NCBI GenBank assembly: GCA_964565665.1 | Contig: CAZMFZ010000059.1 | Location: forward strand, 1-21,630 | Reading direction: 5' to 3' | From: CAZMFZ01 sp964565665 | GTDB lineage: Bacteria > Bacteroidota > Bacteroidia > Cytophagales > UBA9547 | Length of the DNA: 21,630 bases | Shown here: one piece after another, positions 14,821 to 21,630 of the stretch | How positions within the stretch are numbered: position 1 is the first letter of the stretch | Layout of the letters: each line of letters opens with the position of its first letter | The notes under the pieces: model-generated | The model's input: the letters and a program-made list of their open reading frames with translations, nothing else | Told to the model about the DNA's origin: nothing | Databases searched by the model: none | Position numbers and translations under genes: made by a program

Positions 14821-15162
14821 CTAAAATTTATTTTCAACTATTATTTCGCTTAATAAATTGGTGAGTACATCATTTACTTTTTTACCATCTGAAAATTGTA
14901 ACTCTCCAATTTTCCTATTAATCAGTTTTTCGTTTAGGGTAAATATTTTGTGCAATCGTATAAAACTAGGGGCTAGTAATCCGGCAATTTGCCATTCGAA
15001 TATTTCAATATAAAATGCAGAATTGTATGATTTTGTTGTAATTCTAGCTACTAGTACATCGCTATCTTTCATATCAAGCAGTACCAAAGCCATACGTTTT
15101 TTACTACTGGAAATATCACTAAATGGGAAATCTACTAAATCTATATCTTTAAAATTGTGCAT
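14821..15162 (-). CDS. PemK/MazF-like toxin
   Basis: This 113-residue protein matches the layout of short PemK/MazF-family endoribonuclease toxins: an initial strand with VDFPFSDISSSKKRMALVLL (the 'PF-D-S--K-RPALVL' motif, about 10-29), then DVLVARITTKS, and 'AGLLAPSFIRLHKIFTLNEK' (about 80-99 region), followed by a C-terminal helix. The usual Pro after 'KKR' is Met here. Such toxins cut mRNA and are held inactive by an upstream antitoxin. A small upstream gene, probably the antitoxin, overlaps it by 14 nt as read directly, or ends 8 nt before it if the frame is corrected. The pair lies between panC and an epimerase gene. Whether the toxin still has an active partner is uncertain. Confidence 0.75.
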   Translation of the reverse strand: MHNFKDIDLVDFPFSDISSSKKRMALVLLDMKDSDVLVARITTKSYNSAFYIEIFEWQIAGLLAPSFIRLHKIFTLNEKLINRKIGELQFSDGKKVNDVLTNLLSEIIVENKF

Positions 15163-15352
15163 TTCTACATTTACATATTGCCATATATATTGTCGCTGTC
15201 TGCATATCCATTAAAAAACTCTTGGGTCGATAGTCGTTATAAAGTATTATCACTTTCAAATCACGACCTGGTTTTAATTCTTTTATCACCTTTAAAGGCA
15301 ATTGAATGGTGCCAGCACTTTCTAATATGGTTGAAAATTCTATTGCTTGCAT
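15149..15352 (-). CDS. Probable antitoxin of the PemK-like toxin, likely frameshifted
   Basis: The ATG at 15352 opens a 67-residue frame. Its first part (MQAIEFSTILESAGTIQLPL, KVIKELKPGRDLKVIILY) resembles antitoxins of this kind: a short swapped-hairpin DNA-binding region with 'G-I-LP' and 'L--G--VKVIIL'. The C-terminal part in this frame (FLMDMQTATIYMAICKCRNA) does not look natural. One frame over, after a run of six T (A6 at 15213-15218 on the plus strand), the sequence reads FNGYADSDNIYGNM and stops at 15171, which matches the usual 'F--GY-ESD-IYD' toxin-binding tail, and ends 8 nt before the toxin ATG. One extra T would restore it. So it is a frameshifted antitoxin, a sequencing error in a homopolymer, or a slippage site. 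Confidence 0.62.
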   Translation of the reverse strand: MQAIEFSTILESAGTIQLPLKVIKELKPGRDLKVIILYNDYRPKSFLMDMQTATIYMAICKCRNAQF

Positions 15353-15450
15353 AATACTTAATTTACCACGTCTATTAACTATAATTTTTTTAATAATACT
15401 ATGCGTTGGAAATGATTAGCAGAAACAACTACTTATGCCTCTAAATATAT

Positions 15451-16323
15451 TTAACCAAACCTAACTTCAAAATTGGCTTCAACACTTTTGCCTGCTTCTA
15501 CCTTCACAATCCCTTCCTTTTCTGAAAAATCAGTTTCCAACTTTTGCGTATCTGCAATTCCTAGCCAAGGCTCAAGGCAAAGAAATTTGTCAAATCCAGG
15601 TTTGGTCCATATTCCAAAATAAGGAAATTGTCCGAAATCCATCTTCACTTCAAAATCTGATTTTCGACATTTGATGGCTATGGAAGTAGATTTTAAATGT
15701 TTTAGTACAATAGCATCTTCCTTAAACAAGTCCACCGACAAAGGCATAATATTTTCGTTTTCAAGAAAAGGGGTTGTATTCTGAGCTAATAATCCATCTT
15801 GAATCAAATATCTTCCCAACGTTTCTCTTGTTGAAAATTCGAGATAATAATCATCAAATTTTGCGATTTCATTCGTAGGGATATTGAATGCCGGATGAGC
15901 TCCTACTGAGAAATACATTACCTCGTTCCCCTTATTAAATATTTTATATGTAGTAATGAGTTGATTTTCAGCCAACTTGTAAATAACCAAAAACTCAAAT
16001 TGAAATGGATATTTTGAGTATGTGTCCGAATTTGATAACAATGAATAAGTTAAACTATTATCATGGCTCTCTACAAGTTCAAATTCTGAATCTCGAGCAA
16101 AGCCATGTTGGTTCATTTCCAAGGTGTTGCCTTTGTATTTATACTTTCCATCTGCCAATTTTCCAACAATGGGAAAAAGTACTGGAGCATGCCTTGGCCA
16201 CACCGCAGGGTCGGCTTGCCAAAGGTATTCTACATCTGATTTTAAAGATTTAATACTTGTGAGTTCTGCTCCAAAGGATTTGGCAGACACTGATAAAAAT
16301 TGGTTTTGAATAGTTTGATTCAC
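15451..16323 (-). CDS. Aldose 1-epimerase family protein (LacX-like)
   Basis: This protein of about 290 residues has the galactose mutarotase-like beta-sandwich fold. Family motifs include FGAELTSIKSLKSDVEYLWQ, RHAPVLFPIVGKL, MNQHGFARDSEFEL (with the conserved His), SVGAHPAFNIP (second His) and FLCLEPWLGIAD (catalytic Glu). It is closest in style to the LacX-type subgroup of unknown sugar specificity, and would interconvert alpha and beta anomers of a hexose in the cytoplasm. No ATG is available at the N-terminus: the start is GTG at 16323 or TTG at 16329, two codons earlier. Neighbours on the same strand are a peptide transporter upstream and the toxin-antitoxin pair downstream, so no operon role is evident. 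Confidence 0.87.
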   Translation of the reverse strand: MNQTIQNQFLSVSAKSFGAELTSIKSLKSDVEYLWQADPAVWPRHAPVLFPIVGKLADGKYKYKGNTLEMNQHGFARDSEFELVESHDNSLTYSLLSNSDTYSKYPFQFEFLVIYKLAENQLITTYKIFNKGNEVMYFSVGAHPAFNIPTNEIAKFDDYYLEFSTRETLGRYLIQDGLLAQNTTPFLENENIMPLSVDLFKEDAIVLKHLKSTSIAIKCRKSDFEVKMDFGQFPYFGIWTKPGFDKFLCLEPWLGIADTQKLETDFSEKEGIVKVEAGKSVEANFEVRFG

Positions 16324-16391
16324 TAGCAAATAGATTTTAGATTTTGTTTAACTTAAATTCAGATTTCATCTCGATAATTCTTCACAGAAAT

Positions 16392-17723
16392 TTATTCTAC
16401 CCCATGCATCATTTTTTTAAGCGGTTTTGAAATTATAAACATAATGGCTGCTGCTCCAACTGTGACAATTGCCGTTGTGATGAAAAAATAAGAGAGGGAA
16501 TGTTCGGAAGAAATTTTATTAATTAGGCCACCTAAAGCACCACTTATGTAATTACCTAATCCTGTAGCTAAAAACCATATGCCAAACATTAAGCTAAAAA
16601 TGCGAGGGGGAGCTAGTTTATTTACTGACGATAAGCCAATAGGCGACAAACACAATTCGCCAATTGTTTGAAATAAATAGCAAAATACCAAAAACCAAAA
16701 GCTCACTCCTGCACTTGCTTCACCTTGCGAAATGCCGATACTTCCCAAGCCCAAAATGACAAAACCTAAACCTGCCAATAGCAATGCCAACGAAAATTTG
16801 TACGGATTGCTAATATTTCTACCTCTTTTTGCTAAATCGACCCATAAAATAGAAATTAAGGGGGCAAATATCATTATAAATAAGGGATTGAGCGACTGAA
16901 ACCAGGAAGAAGGAATTTCATAATCGAGAAACAAAATATATCGGTCTGTATAATTCAACGCAAAAATGCTCATTGAGGACCCTGCTTGTTCGAAAGACAT
17001 CCAAAATACAATAGAAAAAAACGACAATATTAGTATCACCATAATTTTATCCCATTCGAGTCTTGTAAAAACAATTTTAGGCACAATGATTTCATTTTGT
17101 GTTTTTTGAATGGGTAAAATACCTACATTTCCCAGTATTTTTCGCTTGTAGTGAAATACTACCATTCCAAATGCCATGCCAATCCCTGCTGCCCCAAACC
17201 CATAATGCCAGCCAACTTTTTCCCCCAAATAACCACAAATTAATATGCCGAAAAAAGAGCCAATATTAATGCCCATATAAAAAATAGTATAGGCTGCATC
17301 TATCAGCGGGCTGCCATCGGGATACAATTGGCCAACCAACGATGAAATATTGGGCTTGAAAAATCCTGTACCCAAAATTAAAATTATCAAGCCAGCAAAA
17401 AAGGAATAATAGTTATCGAAAGCCAAGCAAGCATGGCCAAGCGTAATCACAATTCCGCCAATGAGAATACTTTTTTGTTGCCCAAGAAATCGATCTGCTA
17501 GATACCCACCTGCCAGAGTAGTAATGTAAACCAAACCAGTATAAAACCCATACAGTTGCCCTGCATCAGCCGCTGACCAACCCATACCACCTTTTGAAAC
17601 GGTTGAAATACAGTAAATTATCAGCAAAGCTCTCATGCCATAATAACTAAATCGCTCCCACATCTCAGTGAAAAATAGCAGGTAAAGCCCATTAGGATGC
17701 GATAAACTAGAAGCTTTAGCCAT
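16392..17723 (-). CDS. POT/PTR-family proton-dependent peptide transporter
   Basis: This 443-residue inner-membrane protein belongs to the proton-coupled oligopeptide transporter branch of the major facilitator superfamily. The first helix carries the E-x-x-E-R-F-x-Y-Y-G motif (FTEMWERFSYYGMRALLIIY). The second signature is GFFKPNISSLVGQLYPDG followed by GINIGSFFG, and the loop AGGYLADRFLGQQKS is typical. At least 12 hydrophobic segments are visible. It would import di- and tripeptides with protons. The length is a little below many Bacteroidota members, which often have extra loops. It follows the dipeptide epimerase gene by 74 nt on the same strand, which suggests joint use on peptides, possibly murein fragments. 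Confidence 0.92.
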   Translation of the reverse strand: MAKASSLSHPNGLYLLFFTEMWERFSYYGMRALLIIYCISTVSKGGMGWSAADAGQLYGFYTGLVYITTLAGGYLADRFLGQQKSILIGGIVITLGHACLAFDNYYSFFAGLIILILGTGFFKPNISSLVGQLYPDGSPLIDAAYTIFYMGINIGSFFGILICGYLGEKVGWHYGFGAAGIGMAFGMVVFHYKRKILGNVGILPIQKTQNEIIVPKIVFTRLEWDKIMVILILSFFSIVFWMSFEQAGSSMSIFALNYTDRYILFLDYEIPSSWFQSLNPLFIMIFAPLISILWVDLAKRGRNISNPYKFSLALLLAGLGFVILGLGSIGISQGEASAGVSFWFLVFCYLFQTIGELCLSPIGLSSVNKLAPPRIFSLMFGIWFLATGLGNYISGALGGLINKISSEHSLSYFFITTAIVTVGAAAIMFIISKPLKKMMHGVE

Positions 17724-17797
17724 GAGTAGAATTTGTGTAGCAGCCTTTACATTCAGCCCAAATATAAAAATATTTCAACTGATTGAATTTTTCAAGT

Positions 17798-18790
17798 TCA
17801 AGTATTGAAGTACAAACTTCCTTTTTGTTCATACATTCGGTTCGTAGGGTCATTTTCTAAATATAAAAAACTATCCAAATCTACATAATCTGTTTCACCG
17901 GCAAAGTACATACCGTTTGCTATACCAACAGAAGTTTCTACCATACAACCTACCATAGTTTTGAGCCCATACATTTTGGCTTCTCGAATAATTTTTGCTC
18001 CGCTTACCAAGCCTCCTGCTTTCATTAATTTCATATTTATTCCATGAAATTGCCTTTTGATTTTCACAAAATCAGGGTCATTGGTCACTGATTCATCTGC
18101 AAACAATTCATATGGGCTATTTTCTTTCAAATAATAATACGCCTCATCCAAATGTGCGGGCATTGGCTGTTCGTAAAATGCAATATTAAAATCTTTGGTC
18201 CTTTCCATCAATTGCAGCACTGCATCAGCACTTTTGAAATCTTCATTTGCATCTATTAACAAGGGTTGCTCAGCTACCTTGTTCACAGCCTCCAACAATT
18301 CAAATCCTGTTTCTGCATTTATTTTCACTTTTAGGTATTGAAATTTATTCAGATCAAACTTTAAATGAAAGCTTTCAACTTTATCAGGCTGCATGATTGG
18401 AATGGTGAACGCGGTACATATTTTATCAGGTTTTTTAAGGTTAAGTATTTGATAAACAGATATTTTATCTCGCTTTATCAAGAAATCAATATAAGCCATT
18501 ACTATGCCACATTTAAGCGAATTGCCTATTTTAAAAGTGGTGAGCAGTTTTTGGAGTTTATCCAAATCCTTCACAAGTGGCAATTCATTGTTAAGTATAA
18601 TGCCAAACTCAGAAAGGATTTTTTCAGGAGTTTCATTGTAGCGTGTGTTGGGTGCTACTTCTCCAATGCCAGTAATACCTTTTTCAGAAACCTTGATATA
18701 GAAATTAGTCTTTTGGTCGCTTGCTCCGCGAGAGATAGTCCATGTGTGTTTCAGATAAAGATTCAATTTCTCGATAGTCCAATGCAGCAT
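17798..18790 (-). CDS. Dipeptide epimerase (L-Ala-D/L-Glu epimerase type)
   Basis: I chose the ATG at 18790 (330 residues, MLHWTIEKLNLYLKHTWTIS), because the frame upstream to 18853 adds a prefix that family members lack. This is an enolase-superfamily enzyme of the muconate-lactonizing subgroup: K-x-K at KVK (154-156), metal ligands Asp180 (LLIDANED), Glu207 (FYEQPMP) and Asp232 (LFADES), and the opposite-face lysine in NMKLMKAGG (Lys254 or Lys257). The N-terminal capping domain (residues 1-115) has the expected TISRGASDQKTNFYIKV. It would convert L-Ala-D-Glu from murein to L-Ala-L-Glu so that it can be degraded. The peptide transporter follows in the same direction. Other dipeptide specificities are possible; specificity cannot be read from the sequence. 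Confidence 0.9.
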   Translation of the reverse strand: MLHWTIEKLNLYLKHTWTISRGASDQKTNFYIKVSEKGITGIGEVAPNTRYNETPEKILSEFGIILNNELPLVKDLDKLQKLLTTFKIGNSLKCGIVMAYIDFLIKRDKISVYQILNLKKPDKICTAFTIPIMQPDKVESFHLKFDLNKFQYLKVKINAETGFELLEAVNKVAEQPLLIDANEDFKSADAVLQLMERTKDFNIAFYEQPMPAHLDEAYYYLKENSPYELFADESVTNDPDFVKIKRQFHGINMKLMKAGGLVSGAKIIREAKMYGLKTMVGCMVETSVGIANGMYFAGETDYVDLDSFLYLENDPTNRMYEQKGSLYFNT

Positions 18791-18874
18791 ATAATTAAAA
18801 TTTGATGCGATAATAGGTGTATTTACGAGTAAAAAAAGGAAAAAGTCTGTCAAAAAAGTTTTTTTAAAAAGGTA

Positions 18875-18904
18875 TTGACAAATTAGTGTAGCGTATTATC
18901 TTTG
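18875..18904 (+). promoter_or_regulatory. Promoter of the tRNA-Gly/tRNA-Leu unit
   Basis: TTGACA at 18875-18880 and TATCTTTG at 18897-18904 are 16 nt apart and match the Bacteroidota -33 (TTG) and -7 (TAnnTTTG) boxes. The predicted start is near 18910, about 28 nt before the mature 5' end of tRNA-Gly. This is the clearest promoter in the window. Confidence 0.8.
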
Positions 18905-18937
18905 CACTCCGTTTCCAAAAGAGGAAATGTTTAGCAT

Positions 18938-19010
<73 letters not shown>

Positions 19011-19097
19011 CTTTGTGCAGAGTTTAGAAGTTGGAGATTTGGGTATAGATATTATTCTAAAATCTTGGTTCTGATTTCTAAGCTCTTTTTTTTGATT

Positions 19098-19181
19098 GCC
19101 GGGGTGGTGGAACTGGTAGACACGCAAGACTTAAAATCTTGTGAACGCAAGTTCGTGCGGGTTCGATTCCCGCCTCTGGTA
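19098..19181 (+). tRNA. tRNA-Leu (anticodon UAA)
   Basis: An 84-nt class II tRNA: acceptor GCCGGGG with CTCTGGT (three G-T pairs) and discriminator A, D-loop with GGTAGACACGC, anticodon stem CAAGA/TCTTG with loop CTTAAAA (anticodon TAA), a long variable arm (TGAACGCAAGTTCG), and T-arm GCGGGTTCGATTCCCGC. CCA is not encoded (ACATTA follows). A terminator lies 25 nt downstream. Confidence 0.97.
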
Positions 19182-19205
19182 CATTATTTATTTTATAGAG
19201 TTTCA

Positions 19206-19244
19206 AAAACGCGATTAGATGTAAAATCTAGTCGCGTTTTTTTT
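19206..19244 (+). terminator. Rho-independent terminator after tRNA-Leu
   Basis: ACGCGATTAGAT pairs with ATCTAGTCGCGT (one T-G pair) around the loop GTAAA, followed by eight T. It ends the tRNA unit. It is the best intrinsic terminator in the window. Confidence 0.88.
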
Positions 19245-19335
19245 ATAGGACTAATCAATGCATATTTAATTTCTTTATGCGCAAACAAGACAATTGATTC
19301 TATCAGCTTAAAAGGCACAAATGGGTATTTCACGT

Positions 19336-19704
19336 TTAAGGCAATAAAGAAAGAGCCTCTAAATCCACTGAAATCCTTTTAAACCCTAACTTAATTTTAT
19401 CTCTTTGTTTGGTGCTTAATTGCCTAGATTTCCCAATGTATTGAGATAGCAAAGTATGATTCATACCTATCTCACGTGCAAATCCTTTGGAACTAATCAC
19501 ATCGTAATACTTTAATATTTGAGTGAAATCTGGGCTTATTTCTATCTTAAAAGCAGTATCGTCTTCAAAATATAGTTTGGCGGCTTCTTCTATATTTGTT
19601 TTTAATTCTGTCATACTTTCCCCTGTTGTAGCTATAGCATAGTCTTGAGCGTAGGCACTAAAACCTGTCTTTGTTTTTTCAGTAATGAATACAATCTTCT
19701 TCAT
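19336..19704 (-). CDS. hicB: HicB-like antitoxin with HTH domain
   Basis: This 122-residue protein has a degenerate RNase-H-like HicB domain at the N-terminus (MKKIVFITEKTKTGFSAYAQ, DYAIATTGESMTELKTNIEE, about 1-55) and a helix-turn-helix domain at the C-terminus (GFAREIGMNHTLLSQYIGKS, about 73-92) that would bind the operator. It would neutralise HicA and repress the operon. It lies downstream of hicA with a 32-nt gap, the canonical toxin-first order. The start is an ATG at 19704. It ends about 150 nt from the tRNA-Leu terminator on the opposite strand. Both genes look intact, unlike the other toxin-antitoxin-like pairs here. Confidence 0.85.
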   Translation of the reverse strand: MKKIVFITEKTKTGFSAYAQDYAIATTGESMTELKTNIEEAAKLYFEDDTAFKIEISPDFTQILKYYDVISSKGFAREIGMNHTLLSQYIGKSRQLSTKQRDKIKLGFKRISVDLEALSLLP

Positions 19705-19736
19705 GTAAAATTTTATCTGATTAAATTAAAGCAGGA

Positions 19737-19922
19737 CTATTTTAATCCCGCATCCTTCAATATTTTAATTTGCAAACCTTTCCCTAGTTCTTTACTTCCA
19801 TGATTAGGCATAATAATTATCCCTCCTTTGGAAGGGTGTTTCATTTTAATATGACTGCCGCTTTGGGTTACTTCAAACCAACCATCTTGTTTTAGGGTCT
19901 TAGGTAACTCACTGATTTTCAT
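19737..19922 (-). CDS. hicA: HicA mRNA interferase toxin
   Basis: The ATG at 19922 gives 61 residues (a TTG two codons upstream is also in frame). The dsRBD-like fold is clear: ISELPKTLKQDGWFEVTQSG, then SHIKMKHPSKGGIIIMPNHG, then SKELGKGLQIKILKDAGL. His24 in the GSH motif is the catalytic residue known from HicA toxins, and the 'HGSKELGKGLQIKILKDAG' end is typical. HicA cleaves mRNA when free of HicB. A TACTTTTG promoter-like box lies just upstream, next to a repeated operator-like sequence. Confidence 0.92.
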   Translation of the reverse strand: MKISELPKTLKQDGWFEVTQSGSHIKMKHPSKGGIIIMPNHGSKELGKGLQIKILKDAGLK

Positions 19923-19925
19923 ATT

Positions 19926-19978
19926 CAAAAGTAAACTATTATTTACTATTATAATATGAAAATGTAACTATTATTTAC
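19926..19978 (-). promoter_or_regulatory. hicAB promoter with two operator-like repeats
   Basis: Two near-identical elements, GTAAACTATTATTTAC (19931-19946) and GTAACTATTATTTAC (19964-19978), lie 32-33 nt apart, about three helical turns. Each has partly symmetric ends (GTAA...TTAC). A -7 box TACTTTTG on the minus strand (19933-19926) overlaps the proximal element and sits directly before the hicA ATG, so HicB bound there could block transcription. Binding is inferred, not shown. Confidence 0.6.
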
Positions 19979-20121
19979 TTTTTAGATAGTTTCATATTTT
20001 GCATTTCCATGCTTTCCAAAGTATTATACCTGTATTCTAAAATTCAATCCTAATTTTATAGGCTGCTTCTATTTTTGATTTGTTCGTTACTTTTACATAA
20101 TGGTCATTGTTCTCCCTACCT

Positions 20122-20151
20122 GAAAACAAAAAAGCCCAATAAAAGGGCTTT
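20122..20151 (-). terminator. Rho-independent terminator of mnmE
   Basis: Read on the minus strand, AAAGCCC pairs with GGGCTTT over a 7-nt loop (TTTTATT) and is followed by TTTGTTTTC. It lies about 45 nt after the mnmE stop codon. Confidence 0.85.
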
Positions 20152-20195
20152 AGGGATTATATTGTAATATGTTTACTTATAGGTGTTTATAGTGG

Positions 20196-21563
20196 TTACT
20201 TTCCGATACAGAACTTAGAAAAAATATTTTCAAGCAAATCTTCAGTAGTTATTTCGCCTGTGATCAAGCCTAAATGAAAAAGGCTTTGCCGTATGTCTTC
20301 TGCCAATAAATCGCCCGTAATGCCTGAGTCTAAGCCAAGCAAAGATTGCTCAAGAGCTTGGCTGGTATTTATTAAGCTTTCATAGTGGCGAATATTAGTT
20401 ACAATCGTGTCGCCAGTTTTGAATTTTTTTGCATTTACTGTTTCTAGTACTTTCTTTTTAAGGCTGTCAATTCCAGTTTTTTCAAGTGCAGAAATGAAAA
20501 TGAGATTTACTGTTGCAAGTTGCTCATAATCTCTATTAGGTGTGGTAATATCTACTTTATTGACTATTAATAAAAAAGCCTTTCCCGATGCTATTAACTC
20601 TTCATTTATTGTTATTATTTCATCAATAGTAGTTTCTTTGGCATCAAAGAGGTATAATATTAAGCTTGATTCCTGCATTTTTTGCCTAGTACGAGCTATG
20701 CCAATGGCTTCGAGCCTATCGGTAGTTTCACGCAAACCTGCAGTATCTATAAACCTAAATTTTATGCCTTCGAGGTTAATTTCGTCTTCAATTACGTCTC
20801 GTGTGGTGCCAGCAATATCTGATACTATTGCTTTTTCTTCATTTAGCAAGGCATTGAGCAAAGTCGATTTTCCTGCATTGGGTTTTCCGGCAATTACAGT
20901 TGGTATCCCATTTTTAATGGCATTTCCCAAATCGAACGACTCAATTAAAGGGCGTAGCACTTTCAGAATATTATTAATAAGTTGCTTGAGTTGCACTCGA
21001 TCTGCAAACTCAACATCTTCTTCTGCAAAATCAAGCTCCAGCTCAATCATTGAAGCAAAATGTATGAGTTGCTCTCTCAAAATCTTAATTTCTTTTGAAA
21101 AGCCGCCTCTCATTTGGGTAATGGCAGCGGTATGAGCGGCTTCATTGTCGGAAGCTATCAAATCTGCAACTGCCTCGGCTTGAGCCAAATCGAAGCGACC
21201 ATTCATAAACGCTCGTTGGGTAAATTCGCCCGGGCGAGCATAGCGAGCACCATTTCTACTTAATAGCTTAATTATTTTATCTACCACATATTGCGAGCCG
21301 TGGCAAGAGATTTCTACAATATTTTCCTTAGTAAATGAAGTGGGCGATTTAAAAACTGTTGCCACAACTTCATCAATAATTACTTCATTATCGATGATTT
21401 GACCAAAATGGGCTGTATGCGAGGGTTGATTCTCTAACTTTTTTCCCGAAAAAATTTTATCTGCTACAATAAACGAGTTTTCACCCGAAAGCCTGATAAC
21501 TGCAATTGCACCCACACCAGGGGCGGTAGAAAGGGCAACAATGGTATCGCTAAAGTAAGACAA
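20196..21563 (-). CDS. mnmE: tRNA modification GTPase MnmE
   Basis: This 455-residue protein works with MnmG to install the carboxymethylaminomethyl group at the wobble uridine of certain tRNAs. The N-terminal folate-binding domain begins DTIVALSTAPGVGAIAVIRL. A helical domain holds the inserted G domain: G1 GKPNAGKS (226-233), G2 GTTRD (252-256), G3 DTAG (273-276) and G4 NKVD. The essential C-terminal CIGK motif (452-455) is present. The start is a TTG at 21563; the expected N-terminus begins only a few residues later, and no suitable ATG precedes it. It is the rightmost gene, with only 67 nt of upstream sequence in the window. A terminator follows it. Confidence 0.97.
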   Translation of the reverse strand: MSYFSDTIVALSTAPGVGAIAVIRLSGENSFIVADKIFSGKKLENQPSHTAHFGQIIDNEVIIDEVVATVFKSPTSFTKENIVEISCHGSQYVVDKIIKLLSRNGARYARPGEFTQRAFMNGRFDLAQAEAVADLIASDNEAAHTAAITQMRGGFSKEIKILREQLIHFASMIELELDFAEEDVEFADRVQLKQLINNILKVLRPLIESFDLGNAIKNGIPTVIAGKPNAGKSTLLNALLNEEKAIVSDIAGTTRDVIEDEINLEGIKFRFIDTAGLRETTDRLEAIGIARTRQKMQESSLILYLFDAKETTIDEIITINEELIASGKAFLLIVNKVDITTPNRDYEQLATVNLIFISALEKTGIDSLKKKVLETVNAKKFKTGDTIVTNIRHYESLINTSQALEQSLLGLDSGITGDLLAEDIRQSLFHLGLITGEITTEDLLENIFSKFCIGK

Positions 21564-21630
21564 ACTAGGTGGTTATAATAATTGAATTGCTATCAATCAC
21601 ATGGTGGAGTTGATGTAATCTATTTTTGAT

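Noticed and set aside
18791..18853. N-terminal extension of the dipeptide epimerase with a hydrophobic stretch
   Set aside because: Family members start near MLHW..., and the extension would make a signal-like prefix on a cytoplasmic enzyme; the ATG at 18790 is the better start.
20542..21135. Long frame on the plus strand opposite mnmE
   Set aside because: It is a shadow of mnmE, whose GTPase motifs and C-terminal CIGK are unmistakable; the opposite frame is serine-rich with no domain pattern.

Overview
The window looks like a chromosomal segment of a Bacteroidota bacterium, most likely a relative of the Cytophagia/Chitinophagia-Sphingobacteriia side. The supporting signs are low G+C, weak or absent Shine-Dalgarno sequences, promoters of the TTG / TAnnTTTG type in front of the tRNAs and the SRP RNA, and a typical gene set: WG-repeat lipoprotein-era secreted protein, bacterial GGGP-synthase-family protein, ftsE separated from ftsX, and a CcmE with cysteine in place of the haem-binding histidine. 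No transposase, integrase, CRISPR array or phage structural gene was seen.

Layout. (1) Positions 1-412, minus strand: a decayed DUF4160-DUF2442 pair, both genes frameshifted, running off the left edge. (2) 532-2672, plus: an orphan RND-type periplasmic adaptor lipoprotein and a secreted WG-repeat protein. (3) 2785-4683, minus: a small unknown protein, a retropepsin-like aspartic protease and tyrS, overlapping or closely spaced. (4) 4780-4875, plus: the small SRP RNA. (5) 5091-13522, plus: fsa-type transaldolase/aldolase, a 67-residue conserved small protein, ftsE, two glycosyltransferases, ccmE, a holin-like membrane protein, a second small membrane protein, a GGGP-synthase-family protein that overlaps it by 41 nt, a beta-CASP metallo-beta-lactamase nuclease and nth. 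(6) 13546-18790, minus: panD and panC, a PemK/MazF-like toxin with a probably frameshifted antitoxin, an aldose-1-epimerase-like protein, a POT-family peptide transporter and a dipeptide (L-Ala-D/L-Glu) epimerase. (7) 18938-19181, plus: tRNA-Gly(GCC) and tRNA-Leu(UAA), with a clear promoter and a terminator. (8) 19336-21563, minus: a hicA-hicB toxin-antitoxin pair with a repeated operator, and mnmE.

Most genes are housekeeping: translation (tyrS, SRP RNA, tRNAs, mnmE), cofactor synthesis (panC, panD), DNA repair (nth), cytochrome c maturation (ccmE), and cell wall or peptide recycling (POT transporter next to the epimerase). Between them sit several small two-gene cassettes of toxin-antitoxin style. 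Three coding regions in these cassettes (DUF4160, DUF2442, and the partner of the PemK-like toxin) carry an apparent single-base frameshift, two of them in T homopolymers. The long housekeeping frames are open throughout. I read this as decay of selfish or accessory modules in an otherwise well-kept stretch, although sequencing error in homopolymers is the rival explanation.

The least explained items are the small protein + retropepsin cassette upstream of tyrS, the conserved small protein before ftsE, and the perfect 13-bp inverted repeat in front of the DUF4160 gene.
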